Positions 1-6,465 of a stretch of DNA of 6,715 nucleotides are shown piece by piece. The stretch lies in the NCBI GenBank assembly GCA_945897655.1, contig CAMDHB010000200.1, positions 1 through 6,715 on the forward strand, written 5' to 3'. The translations under genes were made by a program, and so were the position numbers. Numbering within the stretch: the first letter of the stretch is position 1; the number at the start of each line of letters is the position of its first letter. Under the pieces are notes generated by a model. The model had not been told where the DNA came from, did not search any database, and was given only the letters and a program-made list of their open reading frames with translations. Origin of the DNA: Pseudorhodobacter antarcticus (lineage in GTDB: Bacteria > Pseudomonadota > Alphaproteobacteria > Rhodobacterales > Rhodobacteraceae).

Positions 1-14
1 ACCGTTCAGCCGGA

Positions 15-611
15 TCAGGCTGCCGGGGCTTCCTCGACAAAGCCAGCCGGGGCCGACACGTTCCCGATCACGAAATTGCGGGTCGTGGTGGGCTTGACGC
101 CTTCGGGCAGGGCCACGTCGCCAATGTGGATGACGTCGCCGATCTGCACGCCGGTCAGGTCAACCGTGATGTGGTCAGGAATATCCCCCGCCAACACTTC
201 CAGTTCCACTTCGTTGCGCACCACGGTCAGCGTGCCGCCACGCTTGAGCCCGGGCGAGGCTTCGTGGTTGATGAAGGTCACGTGGATGTGGACCACGACC
301 TTGCTTTCGTCATGCAGGCGCATGAAGTCGACATGCGTCGGCGTGTCCTTGACCACATCGCGCTGCACGGCGCGGCAGATCACATGCACATCCTCGTGCC
401 CTGCGACCTTGAGGTTGAACAGCGTCTGCAAGAAGCGGCCTGCCTTGAGGTGCTTGTACAGATAGTTGTAGTTCATCTGAATGGCGACGGGCTCTTGGCC
501 GTCTCCATATACGACACCGGGTACGAAGCCGTCACGACGAGCTTGCCGGGCGGCCCCCTTGCCTGTCCCCGTCCGTACCTCAGCGTTCAGATCATTGATC
601 TGGCGTGCCAT
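15..611 (-). CDS. rplY: 50S ribosomal protein L25 (bL25), long CTC/TL5 form
   Basis: This 198-residue protein binds 5S rRNA in the large ribosomal subunit. Residues 1 to about 95 form the L25 RNA-binding domain: a basic start with RTGTGKGAARQARR, then the family segment VPGVVYGDGQEPVAI, ending at the conserved THVDFMRL (about residues 92-99). Residues about 100-190 are the second, beta-rich TL5 C-terminal domain, including EVLAGDIPDHITVDLTGVQIGD and the LPEGVKP stretch. The tail FVEEAPAA is acidic and Ala-rich, as is common in long-form L25. The two-domain length of roughly 200 residues is normal for alphaproteobacteria; E. coli L25 has only the first domain. The ATG at 611-609 is preceded on the minus strand by a good Shine-Dalgarno GGAGAG (622-617) with a 5-base spacer, which supports this start. 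The gene is transcribed away from the urt operon. Only 14 bases lie beyond the stop, so no terminator or partner such as pth can be judged. Confidence 0.97.
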   Translation of the reverse strand: MARQINDLNAEVRTGTGKGAARQARRDGFVPGVVYGDGQEPVAIQMNYNYLYKHLKAGRFLQTLFNLKVAGHEDVHVICRAVQRDVVKDTPTHVDFMRLHDESKVVVHIHVTFINHEASPGLKRGGTLTVVRNEVELEVLAGDIPDHITVDLTGVQIGDVIHIGDVALPEGVKPTTTRNFVIGNVSAPAGFVEEAPAA

Positions 612-789
612 TGGGTCTCTCCATATATAAATCCGCCCGGTTGAAGGGTGCTGGGCGCGACTGAGGGGCTATAGCGACGATTCGTCCGCAGGGGAAGGGG
701 TGTTTTGGTGGTGCCCCAAGGGGCAGGGCCGCTGCGGGGCCGGGGGCCGCGCCGCCTTTTTCAGCGAAGCGGCCGCAGCGTCATTCATG

Positions 790-836
790 TTCTGCGTGTT
801 TTCTGCGCTGCGGCGCAAAGTTTTGTGCGATTTGCG
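790..836. promoter_or_regulatory. Possible operator: TTCTGCG direct repeat and CGCAAA/TTTGCG dyad
   Basis: TTCTGCG occurs at 790-796 and again at 801-807, an 11-base period or one helical turn. It is followed by a small hairpin TGCGC-TGCG-GCGCA (804-817) and by a perfect inverted repeat CGCAAA-N11-TTTGCG (814-819 and 831-836). Repeats with helical spacing in a divergent promoter region are typical of regulator binding sites. No known regulator motif was recognised, and short repeats can arise by chance in GC-rich DNA. Confidence 0.2.
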
Positions 837-903
837 GGCAACCTTGGGGATGCGCCGGGAATCGCGGGGGCCGCTGGTGCCAATTCCTTTACCACCGGGA
901 TGC

Positions 904-943
904 GTCACGCTTTGGTGACCCATGCCAAGGCTGACGCCAAGGC
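904..943. promoter_or_regulatory. Possible operator cluster upstream of urtA
   Basis: A perfect dyad GTCAC-N6-GTGAC (904-908 and 915-919) is followed directly by the 8-base direct repeat GCCAAGGC at 924-931 and 936-943 (12-base period). The second copy is preceded by TGAC, and the first by a TGACC a few bases upstream. The TTTGGTG half resembles the TGGTGC half of an NtrC site, which would fit a nitrogen-scavenging operon, but the CAC-to-GTG spacing is 6 rather than the 7 of the enteric consensus and the outer bases differ. It is therefore only a candidate. Confidence 0.22.
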
Positions 944-1053
944 AAACCGTCGGGTGGAAGGGCGCGTAAAGCTGCTTCTGAAGCCCTTTGAAATTCATGA
1001 ACGAACGGCCAAGCGGCGCGCCTCCCAGCATTAAACCGTCGCAGCCAACATAT

Positions 1054-1058
1054 GGGGA
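1054..1058 (+). promoter_or_regulatory. Ribosome binding site that decides the urtA start
   Basis: GGGGA lies directly against the upstream ATG at 1059, leaving no spacer, but it is 6 bases from the second in-frame ATG at 1065. Normal spacing therefore favours 1065, giving a protein starting MKLTRRALL rather than MKMKLTRRALL. Confidence 0.6.
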
Positions 1059-1064
1059 ATGAAG

Positions 1065-2351
1065 ATGAAACTGACCAGACGCGCACTTTTGGCATCGAGC
1101 CTTGCCTCGCTTGCCGTGCCTCGCATTGCCTTTGCTCAAGGCGAAACCATCAAGATCGGCGTTTTGCATTCCTTGTCGGGAACGATGGCGATTTCCGAGA
1201 CGACGCTGAAAGACACCATGCTGATGCTGATCGAGGCGCAGAACGCCAAGGGCGGCCTCTTGGGCAAGCAGTTGGAAGCCGTGGTGGTTGACCCCGCCTC
1301 GGACTGGCCGCTGTTCGCGGAAAAGGCACGCGAATTGCTGACGGTGGACAAGGTTGACGTGATGTTCGGCTGCTGGACATCCGTGTCGCGCAAGTCGGTT
1401 CTGCCGGTCATCGAAGAGTTGAACGGCCTTCTGTTCTATCCGGTGCAGTATGAGGGCGAAGAATCCTCCAAGAACGTGTTCTACACCGGTGCGGCACCCA
1501 ACCAGCAGGCCATCCCGGCTGTCGACTATTACCTGAACGAGTTGGGCGTGACCAAGTTCGCGCTGCTGGGTACCGACTATGTCTACCCGCGCACCACGAA
1601 CAACATTCTGGAAGCTTACCTGATCTCGAAGGGCATTCCGAAGGAAGACATCTTCGTCAACTACACCCCGTTTGGCCATTCGGACTGGTCCAAGATCGTG
1701 GGCGACGTGGTGGCCTTGGGTGCTGACGGCAAGAAGGTCGGCGTCATCTCGACCATCAATGGCGATGCGAACATCGGGTTCTACAAGGAACTGGCTGCTG
1801 CGGGCGTCACCGCCGATACGCTGCCCGTCGTCGCCTTCTCGGTTGGTGAAGAGGAGTTGTCGGGTCTGGATACCACCAACCTCGCCGGTCACTTGGCGGC
1901 CTGGAACTACTTCATGTCGGCCGACACCCCGGAAAACGCGGCTTTCATCGCGCAGTGGAAAGCCTTCATCAAGGATGACGCCCGCGTCACCAATGACCCG
2001 ATGGAAGCGCATTACATCGGCTTCAACATGTGGGTGAACGCCGTCACGGCGGCAGGCACCACGGCGGTGGATGCGGTCAGCGATGCGATGATCGGCCAGA
2101 CCTTCCCGAACCTGACCGGCGGCATGTCGGAAATGCTGGCCAACCACCACCTGACCAAGCCCGTGCTGATTGGCGAGATCCGCGCTGATGGCCAGTTCGA
2201 CATCATCAGCCAGACCGACCCGGTTCCGGGTGATGCCTGGACCGACTTCCTGCCGGAATCGGCGGTGCTCGAGGCGGATTGGAAAGACCTCAAGTGCGGG
2301 ATGTACAACACCGAAACCAAGACCTGCGTCCAGCTGACCTCGAACTACTGA
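1065..2351 (+). CDS. urtA: Urea ABC transporter, periplasmic substrate-binding protein UrtA
   Basis: This is the periplasmic receptor that captures urea and delivers it to the UrtBC membrane channel. It is 428 residues from the chosen ATG, or 430 if the ATG at 1059 is used. The N-terminus is a signal peptide: KLTRR, a hydrophobic Ala/Leu/Ser core, and a likely signal peptidase I site AFA|QG after residue 24. The TRRALL segment is Tat-like but lacks a full twin-arginine consensus. There is no lipobox cysteine, so the mature protein should be soluble in the periplasm. The mature part begins ETIKIGVLHSLSGTMA, the standard type I (Leu/Ile/Val-type, Peripla_BP_5) receptor start. The UrtA/FmdD-like blocks GCWTSVSRKSVLPVIEE (from about residue 102) and LLFYPVQYEGEE (about 122-133) follow. 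Short-chain amide receptors (FmdD) are close relatives, but the downstream urtBCDE genes make urea the better substrate call. It is first in the operon and is separated from urtB by a structured 209-base spacer. Confidence 0.95.
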   Translation: MKLTRRALLASSLASLAVPRIAFAQGETIKIGVLHSLSGTMAISETTLKDTMLMLIEAQNAKGGLLGKQLEAVVVDPASDWPLFAEKARELLTVDKVDVMFGCWTSVSRKSVLPVIEELNGLLFYPVQYEGEESSKNVFYTGAAPNQQAIPAVDYYLNELGVTKFALLGTDYVYPRTTNNILEAYLISKGIPKEDIFVNYTPFGHSDWSKIVGDVVALGADGKKVGVISTINGDANIGFYKELAAAGVTADTLPVVAFSVGEEELSGLDTTNLAGHLAAWNYFMSADTPENAAFIAQWKAFIKDDARVTNDPMEAHYIGFNMWVNAVTAAGTTAVDAVSDAMIGQTFPNLTGGMSEMLANHHLTKPVLIGEIRADGQFDIISQTDPVPGDAWTDFLPESAVLEADWKDLKCGMYNTETKTCVQLTSNY

Positions 2352-2390
2352 GGTAGGTCGCAAGGACCAAAAGGCGGTGATCCAAGCGCC

Positions 2391-2409
2391 CCTCCCCACC
2401 GTGGGGGGG
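2391..2409 (+). repeat. Hairpin 1 in the urtA-urtB spacer
   Basis: CCTCCCCA (2391-2398) pairs with TGGGGGGG (2402-2409) across the triloop CCG, giving 8 pairs with one T-G wobble. No T-run follows, so it is not a classical intrinsic terminator. It starts 40 bases after the urtA stop codon and could protect the 3' end of the urtA message. Confidence 0.5.
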
Positions 2410-2422
2410 TTCGGGTGGGGGG
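2403..2422 (+). other. Potential G-quadruplex tract (plus strand, urt mRNA sense)
   Basis: A run of seven G (2403-2409), TTC, three G (2413-2415), T and six G (2417-2422) satisfies the four-tract G3 pattern with loops of 1, 3 and 1 bases. It would lie in the mRNA between urtA and urtB. It shares bases with the right arm of hairpin 1 and the left arm of hairpin 2, so the structures would compete. Only the pattern is seen; folding is inferred. Confidence 0.45.
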
Positions 2423-2443
2423 CGTGTCATGGCGCCCCCCACC
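2414..2443 (+). repeat. Hairpin 2 in the urtA-urtB spacer (perfect 11-bp stem)
   Basis: GGTGGGGGGCG (2414-2424) is perfectly complementary to CGCCCCCCACC (2433-2443) with the 8-base loop TGTCATGG. This is the strongest structure in the window. Position 63-92 bases past the urtA stop fits an mRNA-stabilising or transcription-attenuating hairpin between receptor and permease genes. The following bases, TATTGCC, contain no U-tract, so complete Rho-independent termination is unlikely. Confidence 0.6.
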
Positions 2444-2451
2444 TATTGCCG

Positions 2452-2472
2452 CCCCCCTCCCTCTCCCTCCCC
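2452..2472 (-). other. Potential G-quadruplex tract on the minus strand
   Basis: On the plus strand there are four C-tracts: six C (2452-2457), three C (2459-2461), three C (2465-2467) and four C (2469-2472), with spacers T, TCT and T. The complementary strand therefore has a G4-capable pattern with loops of 1, 3 and 1 bases, mirroring the plus-strand tract about 30 bases upstream. In RNA the C-tracts could instead pair with the upstream G-runs. Confidence 0.4.
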
Positions 2473-2485
2473 TCGGGGGGAGGGA
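2464..2485 (+). repeat. Hairpin 3 in the urtA-urtB spacer
   Basis: TCCCTCCCC (2464-2472) pairs perfectly with GGGGAGGGA (2477-2485) around a TCGG tetraloop, a 9-bp stem. It is followed by ATCATCTGACTT, not a T-run. It ends 75 bases before the urtB start, so it is too far upstream to mask the urtB ribosome binding site directly. Confidence 0.55.
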
Positions 2486-2560
2486 ATCATCTGACTTCCG
2501 CGTGCTATCTGCACCCAGACGGGGGACTTCCCCGGCCCACCCTTCCATTCTGGACGCCCG

Positions 2561-4498
2561 ATGCGCCTGATTGCCCTCTTACTTGCGTTTCTCTTCTCGT
2601 CCATGTCTGCGCCTGTACTTGCCCAGCAGGCGGCGCAGATCGTCGCCGAAAACCGCGACCAGATCGAAAAACCCTCTCGCCAGACCATCGGACCAGTGAT
2701 CACCGCCCTGGCCGAAAGTGGCGACCCGATGGCTGACGACATCCTTGCCGCATGGGAGGCCAAGCGTCTGGTCATCCGCAAGGCCGATGGCGCGATGTTC
2801 ATCTCAGCACCCGATGGTGCCGGATTTACCCTGACAGCTTTGGACGGCGCCGCCGCGGGCACAGCGACCAAGGGCGAGATTGTGGAGTTGAAGCCCAATG
2901 CCGGAGTGCGCGGGTTGATTTCCACCGCCTTGGTCCAGTTCACCCTGTCGGACCCTGACCCCGTGAAACGCCAAGCCGCCCTGGATTCGATTGCCAAGGA
3001 CCCCAAGGCCGAGGCGCTGACCCCCCTCCGCGCCTCGATCGCGGGCGAGACGGATGCCACCTTGAAGGCTCAGAAGGAACGGCTGGAGCGGTTGTTGACC
3101 CTGCGCTTTGACCCTGACAGCGCGGCGCGGGTTGCGGCGATTGACAGTTTTGGCGCCGATCTGGGGTTGGACCTGCGCGGGGCGTTGAACCCCATTCTGG
3201 CGACAACGATTGTCGCGGCCACCGAACCACCCGCCGCAAACATCGACCGCACCCTGCGCGTGGGCCGCGATGTGGACCCGGTGGCGGCATATGAGATTTT
3301 GGTGGCAGCCGGCCTTGCCCCGGCCCGCCTGACGCTGGACGTGCAGCGCGATGCGCTGATTGCGAACCTGAAGGACGGCATGGTGGGCGGTGTCGCGCTG
3401 GCCGATCTGGACAGCCGCGCCGCCCGTGACCGCGCCTATACCGCGCTGGAAGATCAGGGCGCAGTTCCCTTTGCCGCCACGGATGACGAAGCCGCCGCCG
3501 CCCTTGCCGCCTATCAGTTTTACGAGGTTTACACCGAAACTGACCCCGCCGTGACCGCCGCCGCCAAAGCCGCCCTTGACGCGATCGGCACCAAGGTGGG
3601 CGTCATGCAAACCGCCGATCTGGCGCTGGACGGCTTGTCGCTGGCGTCGATCTATTTCCTCGCCGCCATCGGTCTGGCAATCACCTTTGGCGTCATGGGC
3701 GTCATCAACATGGCGCATGGCGAGTTCATCACCATCGGGGCCTATACCGGTTATGTGGTGCAGCTTTATATCACCGATTACACCGCTTCGATCATCGTGG
3801 CGCTGCCCTTGGCCTTTGCCATCACCTTTGCGGCGGGTGTGGCGATGGAGCGGTTGGTGATCCGGCATCTGTACAAGCGCCCGCTGGAGACGCTGCTGGC
3901 CACCTTTGGCATCTCGATCGCCTTGCAGCAGATCCTGAAGAACGTCTTTGGCACCCAAGCCCGCCCCCTGACCTCGCCCGCGTGGCTGGATGGGGCGTGG
4001 GTGCTGAATGATGTGGTGTCGATCAGCTATATCCGCATCGCGATCTTCGTGCTGGCGCTGGTGTTCTTAGGCTTCTTCCTGTGGCTGATGAAGCGCACAC
4101 GGTTGGGGCTTGAGGTGCGGGCCGTCACGCAAAACCCGACGATGGCCGCCAGCATGGGCATCAATCCTGACCGCATCAACATGCTGACTTTTGGCCTTGG
4201 ATCGGGCATCGCGGGCATCGCCGGGGTCGCCATTGGGCTGTTTGCCAAGGTCACCTCGGAACTGGGCACCGACTATATCGTGCAAAGCTTCATGACGGTC
4301 GTGGTGGGCGGGGTGGGCAACATCTGGGGCACCTTGGCCGGGGCCACCATGATCGGCGGGCTGCAGAAGGTGATCGAGTTCTTCAACCCCTCGAACACGC
4401 TGGCCGCGCAAACCTACATGATCCTGTTCATCATCCTGTTCATTCAGGTCCGTCCCCGGGGCATCATCGCCCTGCGTGGCCGTGCGGCGGGAGATTGA
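2561..4498 (+). CDS. urtB: Urea ABC transporter permease UrtB, with long periplasmic N-terminal region
   Basis: This is one of the two membrane permeases that form the urea channel. It has 645 residues. Residues 1-22 are a signal peptide (MRLIALLLAFLFSS, likely cleavage after VLA|QQ). About 330 residues of soluble, Ala-rich, mainly helical sequence follow. Roughly residues 129-200 look HEAT-like, with DPDPVKRQAALDSIAKD and later DPDSAARVAAIDSFG. The LivH-type permease domain starts near residue 356 (LDGLSLASIYFLAAIGLAITFG), carries the family block GVINMAHGEF and has about eight hydrophobic segments. The ATPase-contacting EAA-like loop is about residues 514-533 (RLGLEVRAVTQNPTMAASMG). Plain LivH permeases are about 300 residues; an N-terminal extension is known for UrtB, though this one seems long. 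The Shine-Dalgarno is weak (GGA at 2552-2554), so initiation may be poor compared with urtA. The gene ends 3 bases before urtC. Confidence 0.95.
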   Translation: MRLIALLLAFLFSSMSAPVLAQQAAQIVAENRDQIEKPSRQTIGPVITALAESGDPMADDILAAWEAKRLVIRKADGAMFISAPDGAGFTLTALDGAAAGTATKGEIVELKPNAGVRGLISTALVQFTLSDPDPVKRQAALDSIAKDPKAEALTPLRASIAGETDATLKAQKERLERLLTLRFDPDSAARVAAIDSFGADLGLDLRGALNPILATTIVAATEPPAANIDRTLRVGRDVDPVAAYEILVAAGLAPARLTLDVQRDALIANLKDGMVGGVALADLDSRAARDRAYTALEDQGAVPFAATDDEAAAALAAYQFYEVYTETDPAVTAAAKAALDAIGTKVGVMQTADLALDGLSLASIYFLAAIGLAITFGVMGVINMAHGEFITIGAYTGYVVQLYITDYTASIIVALPLAFAITFAAGVAMERLVIRHLYKRPLETLLATFGISIALQQILKNVFGTQARPLTSPAWLDGAWVLNDVVSISYIRIAIFVLALVFLGFFLWLMKRTRLGLEVRAVTQNPTMAASMGINPDRINMLTFGLGSGIAGIAGVAIGLFAKVTSELGTDYIVQSFMTVVVGGVGNIWGTLAGATMIGGLQKVIEFFNPSNTLAAQTYMILFIILFIQVRPRGIIALRGRAAGD

Positions 4499-4501
4499 TC
4501 C

Positions 4502-5725
4502 ATGCGCCCCTTGTTGCAACCCCGTCACCGCTCCATGCTGGTCTTTCTGGCCGGGCTCGCCATCTTCACCATCGGTGTGACCATCGCGGCCCAGTTCGGC
4601 CTCGTCTCCACCTCCTTCGTCAAGACGCTGGGCAAGACCTTGTGCCTGTGTCTGGCGGCCCTCGCGATGGACCTGATCTGGGGCTATGCGGGCATTCTGT
4701 CCTTGGGTCACATGGCGTTCTTTGCCCTTGGCGGTTACATGATCGGCATGTGGCTGATGTATGCCCGGACCGAGGAGATTGTGATCGCCTCGCTCATGAA
4801 CTCGGGCCTGCCCGCCACGCCCGAGGAGGTGCAGCAGGGCATTGCGACCCAGATTTTCGGCGTGGTCGGCGCGTCAGACCTGCCCGCGATCTGGGGCTTT
4901 GCCCATAGCCTGCCGTTGCAACTGATGCTGGTGCTGGCGGTGCCGGGGGTGCTGGCGCTGGTCTTTGGCTGGCTGGCGTTTCGCAGTCGGGTCACCGGGG
5001 TCTACCTGTCCATTCTGACGCAGGCGATGACGTTGGCGCTGGCCTTGTACCTGTTCCAGAACGACAGCGGCTTGCGTGGCAACAACGGGTTGTCCGGCCT
5101 GCAAAACATCCCCGGTATGGACGCGGTGGGGCAAGAGACGATCAGTCTGTGGTTCTTCTGGGCGTCGGCCCTCGCGCTTGGGGTCGTCTATGTCCTGCTG
5201 CACGCCATCGTGGCGGGCAAGTTCGGGTCGGTCATCCGCGCCATCCGCGATGATGAGGCACGGGTGCGGTTTCTGGGCTATTCGGTGGAAAGTTACAAGT
5301 TGTTCGTCTTCACCCTGACGGCCGTGATCACGGCCTTTGCCGGGGCGCTGTATTACCCGCAGGCGGGCATCATCAACCCGGCGGAACTGGCGCCCATCGC
5401 GTCGATCTACCTTGCTGTCTGGGTCGCCATCGGCGGGCGCGGGCGGCTGTATGGCGCGGTCATCGGGGCGGCTGTGGTGTCGCTGCTTTCAAGCTGGTTC
5501 ACCGGGGGCCGAGTGCCCTCGATCCCGCTGGGCTTTGCCACGATCAACTGGGTCGACTGGTGGCAGGTACTGCTGGGCCTGACCTTTGTCGCCGTGACCC
5601 TGTTTGCCCCCAAGGGGATTGGTGGCGTCTTTGACCGTCTCACGGGCGTTCATACCCCCGACCGCAAAGGTGCGCCCCTTGGCCCCGATGACGGTTCCTT
5701 GCAGGAACGGGAGGCGCAGCAATGA
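4502..5725 (+). CDS. urtC: Urea ABC transporter permease UrtC
   Basis: This is the second membrane permease of the urea importer, LivM-like, with 407 residues and about nine or ten hydrophobic segments. The family block DLIWGYAGILSLGHMAFFALGGY (about residues 57-79) is the LivM/UrtC signature region. It is followed by a hydrophilic insertion of roughly 50 residues (from YARTEEIV to GFAHS) that separates UrtC from ordinary LivM. The stretch LFQNDSGLRGNNGLSG lies mid-protein. The coupling loop that contacts the ATPases is about residues 244-260 (VIRAIRDDEARVRFLGY). The C-terminus (VHTPDRKGAPLGPDDG onward) is hydrophilic and probably cytoplasmic. A GGGAG Shine-Dalgarno at 4489-4493, inside the end of urtB, has an 8-base spacer. 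The stop overlaps the urtD start (ATGA), indicating translational coupling. Confidence 0.96.
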   Translation: MRPLLQPRHRSMLVFLAGLAIFTIGVTIAAQFGLVSTSFVKTLGKTLCLCLAALAMDLIWGYAGILSLGHMAFFALGGYMIGMWLMYARTEEIVIASLMNSGLPATPEEVQQGIATQIFGVVGASDLPAIWGFAHSLPLQLMLVLAVPGVLALVFGWLAFRSRVTGVYLSILTQAMTLALALYLFQNDSGLRGNNGLSGLQNIPGMDAVGQETISLWFFWASALALGVVYVLLHAIVAGKFGSVIRAIRDDEARVRFLGYSVESYKLFVFTLTAVITAFAGALYYPQAGIINPAELAPIASIYLAVWVAIGGRGRLYGAVIGAAVVSLLSSWFTGGRVPSIPLGFATINWVDWWQVLLGLTFVAVTLFAPKGIGGVFDRLTGVHTPDRKGAPLGPDDGSLQEREAQQ

Positions 5726-6465
5726 ACGCGCTGCTGGAGGTTTCGGGCGTCTCGGTCAGCTTTGACGGCTTTCGCGCCATCAACAACCTGACCTTCAACA
5801 TCAACGCGGCCGAACTGCGCGCCATCATCGGCCCGAATGGGGCAGGCAAAAGCACCTTCATGGATATCGTCACCGGCAAGACCCGGCCCGACAAGGGCAG
5901 CGTGACCTTTGGGGAAAAGTCGCTATCCCTGCTGAAGATGACCGAAGCGCAGATTGCCCGCGCCGGGATTGGCCGCAAATTCCAGCGCCCCACGGTGTTC
6001 GAGGATCAGACCGTGGCCGAAAACCTGACGCTGGCGCTCAAAGCCGCGCGGGGTCCGTGGCGGGTGCTGGTCTGGCGCAGCACGGCGGCGGATGCGGACC
6101 GGATTGACGCCTTGGCCACCGAGGTGGGCCTGTCCGACCATCTGGCGCGCAAGGCGGGGGATCTCAGCCACGGCCAAAAGCAGTGGCTGGAGATTGCGAT
6201 GCTGCTGGCGCAGGAACCGCGCCTGTTGCTGGTCGATGAACCCGCCGCAGGCATGACGCTGGCCGAACGGGAACGCACGACCGAAATGCTGGTGAACATC
6301 GCCAAGACGCGGGCGGTGGTGGTGGTGGAACACGACATGGATTTTGTCCGCCGCTTGAACTGCAAGGTGACGGTGCTGCACGAAGGCGCGGTTCTGGCCG
6401 AGGGCAGTCTGGACCATGTGACGAAAAATCAGACCGTCATCGATGTCTATCTGGGGCGCGGATAA
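5722..6465 (+). CDS. urtD: Urea ABC transporter ATP-binding protein UrtD
   Basis: This is the first of the two cytoplasmic ATPases that drive urea import, LivG-like, with 247 residues. All nucleotide-binding motifs are visible and intact: Walker A GPNGAGKST (37-45), Q-loop FQRPTVFEDQTV with Gln88, signature LSHGQ (148-152), Walker B LLLVDE with catalytic Glu173, and the switch His204 in VVEHDMDF. The signature has His where most ABC proteins have the first Gly of LSGGQ. From memory, LSHGQKQWLEI is usual for UrtD, so I do not read it as a defect. The start overlaps the urtC stop by 4 bases. A strong GGGAGG at 5709-5714 with a 7-base spacer supports it. The stop codon TAA shares its last A with the ATG of urtE. 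Confidence 0.97.
   Translation: MNALLEVSGVSVSFDGFRAINNLTFNINAAELRAIIGPNGAGKSTFMDIVTGKTRPDKGSVTFGEKSLSLLKMTEAQIARAGIGRKFQRPTVFEDQTVAENLTLALKAARGPWRVLVWRSTAADADRIDALATEVGLSDHLARKAGDLSHGQKQWLEIAMLLAQEPRLLLVDEPAAGMTLAERERTTEMLVNIAKTRAVVVVEHDMDFVRRLNCKVTVLHEGAVLAEGSLDHVTKNQTVIDVYLGRG

Larger units (their letters stand above)
612..1058. other. Divergent intergenic region between rplY and urtA
   Basis: This 447-bp stretch holds no gene I can support and must carry the promoters of rplY (leftward) and the urt operon (rightward). Reading frames inside it are Arg-rich, have no recognisable motif and look like chance frames of GC-rich DNA. The part at 700-780 is very G+C-rich with overlapping short inverted repeats, for example TGCCCC-AA-GGGGCA at 712-725, a GGCC-rich run ending in TTTTT at 757-761, and a GCGGCCGC palindrome at 769-776. 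The part at 790-1000 is less extreme and holds the dyads and direct repeats listed separately. I found no convincing -35/-10 pair and no sigma-54 -24/-12 element (GG-N10-GC) on reading. Confidence 0.7.

Noticed and set aside
126..644. A 172-codon plus-strand open frame opposite rplY
   Set aside because: It covers rplY on the other strand, has a composition heavy in Val, His and Asp, and no family resemblance; rplY itself is certain.
804..824. Hairpin TGCGC-TGCG-GCGCA followed by AAAGTTTT as an intrinsic terminator
   Set aside because: The stem is only 5 bp, the T-run is four bases and displaced by AAAG, and no gene ends just upstream on the plus strand.
705..1034. A 109-codon plus-strand open frame in the rplY-urtA gap
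   Set aside because: It would be the only candidate gene there, but it is Arg/Ala-rich with no motif, has no convincing ribosome binding site, and overlaps the likely promoter region.
669..2399. A 576-codon minus-strand open frame opposite urtA and the upstream gap
   Set aside because: It lies antisense to an unmistakable urtA. Its translation is rich in Arg, His, Gln and Gly with no recognisable domain, as expected from the complement of GC-biased codons.
2377..2736. A 119-codon plus-strand open frame across the urtA-urtB spacer
   Set aside because: It runs through the G/C homopolymer hairpins and into the start of urtB in another frame; the Pro/Gly-rich translation is not protein-like.
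2804..3958. A 384-codon minus-strand open frame inside urtB
   Set aside because: Low-complexity Gly/Gln/Arg-rich translation fully opposite urtB; a codon-bias shadow.
5722..6465. UrtD signature LSHGQ instead of LSGGQ as a sign of an inactive ATPase
   Set aside because: As far as I recall this variant is usual for the UrtD family, and every other catalytic motif is intact.
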